DNA from: Bacteroides cellulosilyticus DSM 14838
GTDB lineage: Bacteria > Bacteroidota > Bacteroidia > Bacteroidales > Bacteroidaceae
DNA: 36,863 bases
Assembly (NCBI RefSeq): GCF_000158035.1
Contig: NZ_EQ973490.1
Span: 954,607 to 991,469, forward strand
Direction of reading: 5' to 3'
The notes under the pieces are model-generated. The model was not told the origin of the DNA. It saw only the letters and a list, made by a program, of their open reading frames with translations, and did no database searches. Made by a program: the position numbers and the translations under genes. Each line of letters starts with the position of its first letter. Position 1 is the stretch's first letter. This document shows positions 1 to 7,880 of this stretch, piece after piece.

Positions 1-571
1 CGCGCCATCCCTCATCGTCCGCTCCCAAAGAAGTCTCTACCCACTGCTTATCCTTAATTTCATAACGATGAAGGAGTTTCCACTTACCCAACAGTCTTGT
101 GGCGTATGTGTCATGCAGACGGTCGAAGCGACGGAGAATCCAGCGGAATTCGCCGTGTAGTGTCTCTCCCGTCTCACCATCTATGGCTGTATTTGCGCCT
201 ATCTCCATTTCATCGGCAGTCAGGCGATAAATGCGAGAGGAGAAATTATCCCAGATAAGCAGGTCTTCTTTTTCGTTTACCGACCATGTACCAGCATAGA
301 TGGTCGAATACCAGAAACTGTAGCTGATTATCATTTCACCGCCGGGCCGCAGGTCATACTCCAGCATGTGGCCTTCAGGGTTTGGCGTTTCAATATACTT
401 GCCATCTTCCACCTCGTAGCTTTTCCATTCCTGCCAGACACCTTGAATATGCTGTTCCAAGGGGCGCAGGATGGGATCTTCGGGAGAATCGTTGTCATCG
501 CAGGACGTGGCAATAACTGCCAGTCCGATGAGGACGGGTAACAACAAGAAGTAGCGTCTGATTGTTTTCAT
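1..571 (-). CDS. Two-module lipocalin-like surface lipoprotein, cut by the window edge
   Basis: The open frame runs from an ATG at 571 off the left edge, so about 190 residues are visible. It starts with a lipoprotein signal (MKTIRRYF, hydrophobic core, lipobox ATSC, Cys24) followed by the acidic tail DDNDSPED, typical of surface-exported Bacteroides lipoproteins. A first lipocalin-like module begins near residue 38 (GVWQEWKSYEVEDG) and ends in a WILRRFD strand. A second begins at LLGKWKLLHRYEIKD and is cut at the DDEGW motif. The same two-module plan occurs in the genes at 593-1432 and 2834-3700 and at the C-termini of the three large C11 proteases. The gap to the upstream gene is about 20 bases, so co-transcription is likely. 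The ligand or partner is unknown. The fold assignment rests on the GxW start motif and the beta-rich pattern, not on a database search. Confidence 0.8.
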   Translation of the reverse strand, partial: MKTIRRYFLLLPVLIGLAVIATSCDDNDSPEDPILRPLEQHIQGVWQEWKSYEVEDGKYIETPNPEGHMLEYDLRPGGEMIISYSFWYSTIYAGTWSVNEKEDLLIWDNFSSRIYRLTADEMEIGANTAIDGETGETLHGEFRWILRRFDRLHDTYATRLLGKWKLLHRYEIKDKQWVETSLGADDEGWR

Positions 572-592
572 ATCTGTCAATATTTTTAGTGG

Positions 593-1432
593 TTATTCTT
601 TCAGAAGAAGGTCTCGATACTCACCCTCGCGCATTTCTCCTGTAGCAGGGTCGAAATTCACGGAATAGAACACGTACATCGTGCGGTCATCCTCCAAGGT
701 GATGCGCACTCGGGACACCTTGTCGCTGTCGAGGGGCTTGTAGGAGACTGTGTCGGTGACGGCATTCGCTTTCCACTGCATCGGGTCGGTGGTATGCTCG
801 TTGTCGCCTTGGCGCGAGTAGGTGCTAAAAGTGCCTTGCTCGGTATATTCGTGCCACCCCTCATCGGGGATGCCATAGGTGATCTCCTTCCACTCTCCAT
901 TCTTTTTCTCGTAGCTCTTGCTGAAATGCCAGCGCCCCACAAGGCGTTCGGCAAAGTTCTTCTGCCCCTCGTCTATGCGGCGGAAGAGCCATTTGAATTC
1001 TCCCTCTTGCGTGGCGCCGGTGGTCATATCGGTTGCCTTGTCGTAGCCGAATTCCAGTTCGTCGGCAGTGAGGCGCATCAGGGTGTACTCCACCGGATAT
1101 GTTTTATAATTGATTTTCAATGTACTGTCATGGTCTTCTACCGCCCAAGTCCGAGATCTCAGATAGGTGTCGTGATTGGCGTAGGTAACGGCGGACATCA
1201 TGGAGCCGTCGGTGCGGAAAAGATAGGTTGTGCCGCTGCCTTCCGGCTCGATCACTTCTTTCCACTCGCCATCCTTTTTCTCATAGCTCTTGGTTATTGT
1301 CCACTTGCCGGGAAGGTTCTCGGCCATAGATTTGCCGATGGCTTCCTCTTTATTCTCCTTGTTGCCGCAAGCTGTAAATGCGACCATTCCCATCATTGCG
1401 ATATACACTATCGTTAAAAAGTTCTTTCCCAT
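593..1432 (-). CDS. Two-module lipocalin-like lipoprotein
   Basis: This 279-residue lipoprotein has a signal peptide and lipobox FTAC (Cys22). Module 1 covers about residues 38-152 (PGKWTITKSYEKKDGEW to FKWLFRRIDE). Module 2 covers about 160-279 (AERLVGRWHFSKSYEKKNG, then PDEGWHEYTEQGTF). It ends in the family tail EYRDLLLKE, matching EYKDILVRN in the fused proteases. The residues after the Cys (GNKENKEE) mix charges and lack the clean SDD/E pattern of most neighbours, so surface export is less certain here. The gene lies 14 bases after the deaminase stop, consistent with one operon. It has no catalytic motif. I infer a binding protein or a partner of the proteases, but that role is not shown by the sequence. 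Confidence 0.85.
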   Translation of the reverse strand: MGKNFLTIVYIAMMGMVAFTACGNKENKEEAIGKSMAENLPGKWTITKSYEKKDGEWKEVIEPEGSGTTYLFRTDGSMMSAVTYANHDTYLRSRTWAVEDHDSTLKINYKTYPVEYTLMRLTADELEFGYDKATDMTTGATQEGEFKWLFRRIDEGQKNFAERLVGRWHFSKSYEKKNGEWKEITYGIPDEGWHEYTEQGTFSTYSRQGDNEHTTDPMQWKANAVTDTVSYKPLDSDKVSRVRITLEDDRTMYVFYSVNFDPATGEMREGEYRDLLLKE

Positions 1433-1446
1433 AAAGTATTTCTTAA

Positions 1447-2013
1447 TTAATATTCTATTTTATCGTCTTTCTTCATCCACATATCAAAAGCCTTGACAGC
1501 TTCGTCCTTCAACACCCTCTCAGAAGACAGTCTTCTGCTTTCAGGCGAAAGAGCGATTTCTTCATAAATGAATGAATCGTCAAAACCGATACGCTTGGCA
1601 TCGGCTTTGTCGTTACCATAGTACATCTTGTCGATATGAGCCCAATAGATTGCGCCCAGACACATAGGACAAGGCTCACATGAAGTATATATCTCGCAAC
1701 CGGACAAATCAAATGTGCCCAGTTTTTTGCAGGCTGCACGGATGGCGCTTACCTCGGCATGGGCGGTGGGGTCGTGCTCGGCAGTAACCCGGTTCACCCC
1801 GGTCGCGATAATCTCTCCGTTGCGTGCAATCACAGCGCCGAAAGGACCGCCGCCATTGTCCACATTTTCTTCGGCAAGCACGATGGCTTTCCGCATAAGT
1901 TCTTCACTTGTCATATTCTTGTCTCCTTTCTGTTGGCATGACGACAAAAGTGCCATAGTAATCATAATATATATAAGCTGTCTCATTCTATTATTTGTTT
2001 TAACCGGCCTCAT
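1447..2013 (-). CDS. Guanine deaminase-like enzyme with a lipoprotein signal peptide
   Basis: Residues 34-188 match the GuaD type of cytidine-deaminase-fold enzymes, which convert guanine to xanthine and ammonia. Visible features are the zinc motif HAEV (His85, proton-shuttle Glu87) and PCPMC (Cys115, Cys118), plus family blocks GGPFGAVI, DPTAHAEVSAIR, YTSCEPCPMCLGAIYW and GFDDSFIYEEI. GuaD is normally a cytoplasmic protein of about 155 residues. This one has an added N-terminus with a hydrophobic core and lipobox LLSSC (Cys26), which predicts an envelope lipoprotein. The ATG at 2013 overlaps the upstream stop (TGATG), which favours translational coupling and therefore the signal-bearing start. 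An internal ATG at 1914 (MTSEELM) would give a cytoplasmic form. QQKGDKN after the Cys lacks the acidic export signal, so it may face the periplasm. Another purine or pyrimidine substrate is possible. Confidence 0.85.
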   Translation of the reverse strand: MRPVKTNNRMRQLIYIMITMALLSSCQQKGDKNMTSEELMRKAIVLAEENVDNGGGPFGAVIARNGEIIATGVNRVTAEHDPTAHAEVSAIRAACKKLGTFDLSGCEIYTSCEPCPMCLGAIYWAHIDKMYYGNDKADAKRIGFDDSFIYEEIALSPESRRLSSERVLKDEAVKAFDMWMKKDDKIEY

Positions 2014-2759
2014 CAGTTGTTCGGGCTTCTGAATACAATGGTGTATCGGGGTTTCCCCTTCTTCTCCAAAAACTGTAACTCCAGCTTGGCAAAGCCATCT
2101 GTTATACCACTGTCCTTGTAGGTCACCGACAGTAACGTCGAGCCGAAGGACTTATTTTGGAAAAACCGCGTCCTTGCTCCTAAATCTTCTGGGTCTATCA
2201 GTGCGTTGAGGGTGATAAAGGTTATGGTTTCATTCTTATAGTCCGTGCATACCAAGGGCTCGGTGAGCGGGGCAGGGAAACCGGGATGCAGCTTCGTGAC
2301 AAAGGCGGCATACTTCTCTGCAGTCCTCTTTATTGCTGCCGCCGGGGTTCTACCGAAGATGTTCTCGTTGTCGGCATCGAACAATGCCGTGCATATCACC
2401 TCTCCCGTGAGGGTGTTTGTCACCTCGAAGAGGTAGTCGCCCTGCCACCCTTCGTCTTGGAGTGACTGGTAGGCTTTCTGGCAGGCGGCATAGACCTGCT
2501 TGTCGCACTCTTCCACCGTGCCCTGCTTTGTAAAGGGACTTCCGGTGATGCCGAGGGCCGACTTGAAGGCCGATTCTATCTTCCCCATCTCTTCGAGAAA
2601 ATCGGGGTGTGAGGCCGACATTTCGGCGAATCCGTAGGTGTAAGTCACTTCGTTGTCAGTGTCTTCATCGTCGCTGCAAGCAGTGAAGGTGAAGGCGCAA
2701 AACATCGCAGCCAACACCATTGTCAGCAGTGCTGACATAGTTCTAAATCTTCTCTTCAT
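2013..2759 (-). CDS. Lipoprotein of unknown function
   Basis: The product has 248 residues. It starts MKRRFRTMSALL, has a hydrophobic core and lipobox FTAC (Cys28), and continues with SDDEDTDNE, a strong acidic surface-export signal. The mature part mixes helical stretches (for example ECDKQVYAACQKAYQSL) with a beta-rich C-terminus. It contains none of the GxW lipocalin-like motifs of its neighbours. I do not recognise the family. Its stop overlaps the start of the deaminase gene by one base (TGATG), so the two proteins are probably made together, which links this lipoprotein functionally to the deaminase. It could be a binding partner or a specificity subunit, but that is inference. Confidence 0.8.
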   Translation of the reverse strand: MKRRFRTMSALLTMVLAAMFCAFTFTACSDDEDTDNEVTYTYGFAEMSASHPDFLEEMGKIESAFKSALGITGSPFTKQGTVEECDKQVYAACQKAYQSLQDEGWQGDYLFEVTNTLTGEVICTALFDADNENIFGRTPAAAIKRTAEKYAAFVTKLHPGFPAPLTEPLVCTDYKNETITFITLNALIDPEDLGARTRFFQNKSFGSTLLSVTYKDSGITDGFAKLELQFLEKKGKPRYTIVFRSPNN

Positions 2760-2833
2760 CTTTATTCTATATTTGTTATTCTTTATTCTTCATTCTTCAT
2801 TCACCCACGGTGAAGGTGACGGCACCCTGGCTG

Positions 2834-3700
2834 TTATTCTCTGACGAACACCTCCTTACGACCACCGTTCTCCTTCAGTCCTTCCTCATCAAAATCAAAG
2901 GAGTTGCTATAGGTGATGGAGAAGGTATTGTCATCGTCCATCTGGAAGCCATCGAAGGTTATCAGTTGCTTGTCCTCGTGAAGGTGGTATATCATGTCGG
3001 TACCCAAGCCAAAGATACCTCCTGTTCTTGCGTACGGGAAGATGCACCATGCCTTGTAATCAGTCTTTTTCTCCTCGCTGCCCATGTGTGAATAGTGGAT
3101 GGATGTGCCTTCTTCCGTATATTCGCGCCAGCATTCATCGGGCAGGTCTTGGGTGTCTTCCACCCACTCACCGTCTTTCCTCACGTAGCGTTTGGAGAGT
3201 TTCCATTTGCCCACCATCTTCTCGACGAGGCACTTTTTCGATTCGTCAATGCGGCGGTAGATGGCTTTCCCCTCTTGTTCCACCACCTCACCGGTTTCCT
3301 TGTCAATACTGGGTTCATAGCTGAACTCCCATTCCTCGTCCGTCAGCCGGAGTATGGTATATTCGTATCCGTTTACTGTCATTGTGTGGTTGGACTCGTT
3401 TACGCTCCACTCGTTGTTCATCAGATATACCATACTTCTCTTGATGTCTTCGGTACTTCTTATCAACTTCCCGCCGGGCAGAAACCGGTAATGGTCGTTC
3501 TCGGCAAACCCCTCGGGTGATTTGTCTTTTACCCATTCGCCGTCTATCTTCGTGTAGGTCTCCACCTGTTCCCACTTGCCTAAGATGTGTTCGGCGATGG
3601 GTTTCTTGATAGGGTTGTCACTGTCGCTGCATCCGCAGAGGGTTGCCGCTCCCACAATCGCTGCGGCGAGGAGCAGGAGGGCTGGTAATTGTCTCTTCAT
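2834..3700 (-). CDS. Two-module lipocalin-like surface lipoprotein
   Basis: This 288-residue protein has a signal peptide with lipobox TLCGC (Cys24) and an SDSDNP tail. Module 1 spans about residues 35-152 (AEHILGKWEQVETYTKIDGEW to AIYRRIDE). Module 2 spans about 158-288 (VEKMVGKWKLSKRYVRKDGEW, LPDECWREYTEEGT, ending EVFVRE). Module 2 is close to module 2 of the C11 proteases (AERMVGKWSLSKRY, PLECWSEFTE), so the free and fused modules share ancestry. The gene sits 37 bases downstream of the first fused protease at 3738-5765. It shows no catalytic residues. It could bind a ligand, or bind and modulate the proteases; the sequence does not distinguish these. Confidence 0.85.
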   Translation of the reverse strand: MKRQLPALLLLAAAIVGAATLCGCSDSDNPIKKPIAEHILGKWEQVETYTKIDGEWVKDKSPEGFAENDHYRFLPGGKLIRSTEDIKRSMVYLMNNEWSVNESNHTMTVNGYEYTILRLTDEEWEFSYEPSIDKETGEVVEQEGKAIYRRIDESKKCLVEKMVGKWKLSKRYVRKDGEWVEDTQDLPDECWREYTEEGTSIHYSHMGSEEKKTDYKAWCIFPYARTGGIFGLGTDMIYHLHEDKQLITFDGFQMDDDNTFSITYSNSFDFDEEGLKENGGRKEVFVRE

Positions 3701-3737
3701 AGTCTGTTCCTTTTATTATTCTTTTGTTAATTATTAG

Positions 3738-5765
3738 TTAGTTCTCTCTCACCAGCACGTCCTTGTATTCGGTGGTTGTCTGTTCTTCCAACTCCGGGTT
3801 GAAGTCTTCGGAGTAATACATCACCATTGAATTGTCATTGTTTTCCAATGATATGCGGTAATATCTCTCTTTCCGCTCTCCGGGAACATAGTAAGTAACG
3901 ACTCCGGTTGATTCATTGACAAACCACTTCATATTGTCGTTTTTCCATTCCTCAGCAGGCCAGCGCGTATAGGTAGTGAAAACTCCGTTTTCGGTAAATT
4001 CACTCCAACACTCCAATGGATAATCACCGGTTATTTCAGTCCATACTCCATTGGCTTTGGCATAGCGCTTGGAAAGCGACCATTTGCCGACCATCCGCTC
4101 CGCGAGAGTTTTTTCATCTGTGGCGATACGTTGAAAACGCATCTTGTACTTCATATTCGGTAATGTGTTGACAAGTACCATGATGTTTTCGGTAAGTTGA
4201 TATACTTCCAATTCTTCATCAAGAATTTTTAAGGTATGTTCATCGTCATTTACATCGCCCCATTTATTGAGCGAGAGGGCTGTTTCATCATCAATGGAGG
4301 AAACCATGAAAAAATCGCCATTAGGCCTCAATGAATATTTTAAGATATAATCGTCATCATTGTCGTTTAAGACCCATTTTCCTCCTTCCTTTCTGAATGA
4401 TTCAATAAGTTCCCAATCGCCAATGATGCGCTCGGCAATAGGCGTCAGCACAAGACCCCTTCCGTCAGACAACTCATGTCCATACGACATGAGGTTTTCA
4501 TAGAAGTCGCACCATCCGGTAAGCTGTTCAAATCGGCATTTGCGATATTGCTCCCGTACATCAGCCTGGTAGTCGGATGTATTGGTGTAGGCAGTATAGA
4601 GAAAATCATGTTTGCCGTTGGTTTGTCGATGAGTCACCACAATGTCTGAAAGCACTTCATCGAGACGGTTTATATAGGACGCGAGACGCATGTTCCCGCT
4701 CTCGACGTAGGCGGCGTGGAGGAAATCCACAAGATCCAAACTGTAATAGGGTCGCATCGTCTGAAAGAAGTCATCCAAATCATGACCCACCTTTGAATGC
4801 AAGACTCTTAAATAACCTTCTCCATAGGTCTGGCCATATTTTGCCGGAGCGTCTGTGGTATAATTGACATCCTGCATTGAGTTGCTCATCTTGTCAATCG
4901 TCTCACGCAGAACTTCCCATAAAGGTGTCAAATTTCCAATCCTGCTCACCACAACCGCAAGACCAACAACTTCCTGATTGTGAAACTCCTGCCACAGATT
5001 CATGGCGCGGTGTGCGGTCAGGGTCAGGGTCTCCTCCACCGAGCGCCCTTGTCTCAAGTCGTTGACAAGTGAGGTGTAATCGTAGGCGAGGTCGGGTATG
5101 ACGAAAGGGGAGCCGAGCATTAGGTCGGCCGTTCCCTCCAATTCAGCGAGCAGTTCGATATTTCCTTGCTCGCAGGAGTTGAATATCACGGCATCCATAT
5201 ACTGACCTGATTGGCGTAATGCGTCCCCCAACTGGGCGGACGTCATTCTATGGTAGCTGTCGTACAGAGTGGCTCTTGTTGAGGGTGGAGTTTCTTGCTC
5301 TTTCAAATCATTATAGGGAGAAAAGTGGCTACCATGACCGCCGATAACAAGAATGTAATGGCGGTTGGGATATTTCTCTGCCGACCAGCGGATAAATTCC
5401 GTCAGCTCTCCGGGGTTATAGATGGCAAAGTCATCGCCAGGGGTGAATGTCCCGTCTTCTGTCATGACTCCGTCCTGAGCGGTATATCTGCGAACACCGT
5501 TGTGTTGGTCTCCTTCCCCTTTTCCGGAAGCTTTGAACAACACAGTTGCCGACACATCATCACCGGTAGCATCGGTTGCCTGACGGATACTCTCGGCGAA
5601 AATAAGGTCATGCTCCATGTCGCCGCCCGATATATACATCATCAGACAGTATCCGTTCACCTCCGGTTCGTCTGGTATAGGTGACGGTTCGTCTTTGTCG
5701 GAACAAGATGACAATCCCGACAGCGTAATAATCAACGCCAGTATATGATTGAGATATTTCTTCAC
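3738..5765 (-). CDS. Clostripain-family (C11) surface protease fused to two lipocalin-like modules
   Basis: This 675-residue lipoprotein has lipobox LSSC (Cys21) and an SDKDEPSP acidic, Pro-rich tail. The C11 caspase-like domain covers about residues 38-430, with catalytic His144 in GGHGSHF and Cys198 in FNSCEQGNIE. A linker Arg164 (STR-ATLYD) lies between them, at the place where characterised C11 enzymes such as PmC11 and fragipain self-cleave. The usual DxC before the catalytic Cys is NSC here, which may change P1 preference. The family block QLTGWCDFYE closes the protease part. Lipocalin-like module 1 is about 440-550 and module 2 about 554-675. It is the third of three tandem paralogues with short gaps. 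The start MKKYLNH matches the paralogue at 5805. Activity is predicted, not shown. Confidence 0.85.
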   Translation of the reverse strand: MKKYLNHILALIITLSGLSSCSDKDEPSPIPDEPEVNGYCLMMYISGGDMEHDLIFAESIRQATDATGDDVSATVLFKASGKGEGDQHNGVRRYTAQDGVMTEDGTFTPGDDFAIYNPGELTEFIRWSAEKYPNRHYILVIGGHGSHFSPYNDLKEQETPPSTRATLYDSYHRMTSAQLGDALRQSGQYMDAVIFNSCEQGNIELLAELEGTADLMLGSPFVIPDLAYDYTSLVNDLRQGRSVEETLTLTAHRAMNLWQEFHNQEVVGLAVVVSRIGNLTPLWEVLRETIDKMSNSMQDVNYTTDAPAKYGQTYGEGYLRVLHSKVGHDLDDFFQTMRPYYSLDLVDFLHAAYVESGNMRLASYINRLDEVLSDIVVTHRQTNGKHDFLYTAYTNTSDYQADVREQYRKCRFEQLTGWCDFYENLMSYGHELSDGRGLVLTPIAERIIGDWELIESFRKEGGKWVLNDNDDDYILKYSLRPNGDFFMVSSIDDETALSLNKWGDVNDDEHTLKILDEELEVYQLTENIMVLVNTLPNMKYKMRFQRIATDEKTLAERMVGKWSLSKRYAKANGVWTEITGDYPLECWSEFTENGVFTTYTRWPAEEWKNDNMKWFVNESTGVVTYYVPGERKERYYRISLENNDNSMVMYYSEDFNPELEEQTTTEYKDVLVREN

Positions 5766-5804
5766 TGTTTTTGGGTTTTAGAATTAAAAAATATATAATC
5801 CAAT

Positions 5805-7835
5805 TCAATTTCTAATCAGAATGTCTTTATACTCGGTACTTGTCTGTTCTTCCAACTCCGGGTTGAAGTTTTCCGAATAGTTCATAATCATTGTATTGTC
5901 GTTGTCTTCCAACGCTATCCGGAAAAATCTCGGAACTCGATCGGCAGGGTTTATGTACATGACAGTTCCGGTTTCTTCATGAACCCGCCAAGGCATGTTA
6001 TCGTTTTTAACTCCTTCAGAGGTGGTGGACAAACGGGTATAACTGTTTGATAATCCTGATTCTAAAAATTCGGCCCAACACTCAACGGGTAGATTCTCCA
6101 CTTCAACCCATTCGCCATTTACTTTCTCATAGCGTTTGGAAAGCGACCACTTGCCTACCATCCTTTCAGCTATCGTCTTGTCCATATCATTTGCCCTTTG
6201 GAAATGTACCTTCATTTTACTATATGAGACTGTTTCCATGAGGACTAAATCATTTTCGGTAAGTTGAAGTATATCTGTTTCAGCATCAACATCAAAATCA
6301 GTAAGCTTAATTTTATTCCCTTCTGTTATAATCCAATGGTTAATGCCCAATCGTGTATATCCTCCAGCTTTATTTACCTTGACAATTTCATTATTAGGCC
6401 GAAAAATCATGACACCCAAATCGCTCGCTTCATTTCCCGCAGGTATCCATTCATTGAATCGCTTACGTAACATTTCTTTTACATCCCATCTCCCAATGAT
6501 GTGTTCGGAAATGGGAGTGAGAATCTCACATTCCTCCTCATAGTTATAGACAAAATCCGTTAGGCTATCATAGAAATCACGCCAACCCGTGAGTTTGTCG
6601 AACCGGCATTTACGATAAAGTTGTCCATCTAACTCCTTATCATAAATTGACAAGGCATTGAAAACAAGATAAATGAAATCATGCTTTCCGTTAGTCTGTC
6701 GATGGGTCACAATTACATCAGCAAGAATCTCATCGAGACGATTTATATATGGAGCGAGACTCATGTTGCCGCTTTGCACATAAGCTGCATGAAAGAATCC
6801 CACAATATCCAATGCGAAAGTTGGGCGATTATATTCAAAAAAATCGTCTTCATTGCCGACATATTTGGAGACAAGCGCTCTTGCATAGCCTTGTCCATAA
6901 GGTTGTCCATACACGGCCGGGGCATCGGTAGTGAAGTTTCTATCTTCTATGGATTTATTCATCGCGCCGATAATCCGCCGCATTGTCTCCCACAGGGGAG
7001 TGAGGTCACGGATTCGGGAAACTTGTGTCACCATCCCGCATTCTTCTTGGTTGTGAAATTCCTGCCAAAGATTGATTGCGCGGTGGGCGGTACGTGCAAG
7101 AGCCTCTTCTACAGAGCGTCCCTGTTGCAGGTCACCGATAAGCGAAGCGTAGTCATAGCCAAAGTCTGGCAACATAAAAGGAGTACTGAGCAGATAGTCG
7201 GCAGTACCTTCCCATTCCGCAAGCATTTCAATATTTCCTTGCTGACAAGAGTTGAATATAAGAGCGTCAAGATTCTGACCCGATTGGCAGATTGCATTTC
7301 CCAATTGTGCGGACGACATATATTTGTGGTCATCATAGAGTGTCGCACGCGTTTTAGTGGAGGTCGCATCCTCATCTTCATATGGAACAAACGCTTTACC
7401 GTGTCCGCCAATTACAAGCAGATAATGGCGGTTGGGGTATTTCTCTACCGACCAGCGGATAAAATCCGTCAGTTCCTTGGGGTCGGTAATGGCAAAATCC
7501 TCACCGGGATCGAATGTCGGGTCTTCGGTCAAAACGCCATTCTGCGCGGTGTAACGGTGCGTACCGTTGTGCGCTTCGCCTTCTCCTTCACCGGAGTTTT
7601 TATGCAGTACCGTAACGGCAACGTTGTCATCCGATACTGCTGCTGCTTGCCGGGCACTCTCCATTAAAGTAATGTCATGTATTTTGTCGTCGCCCGACAT
7701 GTAGAACATGAGACAGTAGCCACTCGGTGTGGGATCCGGTTCCGGAACCGGAGAAGGTTCGTTGTCATCGCTGCAGGATGACAGAGCCGTTAGCGCAATA
7801 AACAGCGCCAGTATATGGTTGAGATATTTCTTCAT
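5805..7835 (-). CDS. Clostripain-family (C11) surface protease fused to two lipocalin-like modules
   Basis: I place the start at 7835 (MKKYLNHILAL, as in the downstream paralogue) rather than at the ATG 24 bases upstream, giving 676 residues. It has lipobox LSSC (Cys21), an SDDNEPSP tail, catalytic His145 (GGHGKAF) and Cys197 (FNSCQQGNIE), and linker Arg163 (TKTR-ATLYD). Module 1 (about 440-550) is strongly diverged and AT-rich at the DNA level. Module 2 (about 555-676) is conserved and ends EYKDILIRN. The NSC motif replaces the canonical DxC. The leader and active-site regions are close in DNA sequence to the neighbouring copies, indicating tandem duplication. It probably acts at the cell surface on a protein substrate that cannot be named from sequence. 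Confidence 0.85.
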   Translation of the reverse strand: MKKYLNHILALFIALTALSSCSDDNEPSPVPEPDPTPSGYCLMFYMSGDDKIHDITLMESARQAAAVSDDNVAVTVLHKNSGEGEGEAHNGTHRYTAQNGVLTEDPTFDPGEDFAITDPKELTDFIRWSVEKYPNRHYLLVIGGHGKAFVPYEDEDATSTKTRATLYDDHKYMSSAQLGNAICQSGQNLDALIFNSCQQGNIEMLAEWEGTADYLLSTPFMLPDFGYDYASLIGDLQQGRSVEEALARTAHRAINLWQEFHNQEECGMVTQVSRIRDLTPLWETMRRIIGAMNKSIEDRNFTTDAPAVYGQPYGQGYARALVSKYVGNEDDFFEYNRPTFALDIVGFFHAAYVQSGNMSLAPYINRLDEILADVIVTHRQTNGKHDFIYLVFNALSIYDKELDGQLYRKCRFDKLTGWRDFYDSLTDFVYNYEEECEILTPISEHIIGRWDVKEMLRKRFNEWIPAGNEASDLGVMIFRPNNEIVKVNKAGGYTRLGINHWIITEGNKIKLTDFDVDAETDILQLTENDLVLMETVSYSKMKVHFQRANDMDKTIAERMVGKWSLSKRYEKVNGEWVEVENLPVECWAEFLESGLSNSYTRLSTTSEGVKNDNMPWRVHEETGTVMYINPADRVPRFFRIALEDNDNTMIMNYSENFNPELEEQTSTEYKDILIRN

Positions 7836-7880
7836 TGTTTCTTGAAATTTGAGATTCATAAATTATGTCGTTTCGTAAAC

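Noticed and set aside
794..1417. Plus-strand frame of 207 codons with a hydrophobic start
   Set aside because: It lies wholly opposite a two-module lipoprotein whose family is repeated in the window; the hydrophobic look comes from the antisense of acidic codons.
6681..7667. Plus-strand open frame of 328 codons opposite the C11 protease at 5805-7835
   Set aside because: The minus-strand gene is conserved with two neighbouring paralogues, whereas this frame has no recognisable start context or motif and differs in the paralogues.
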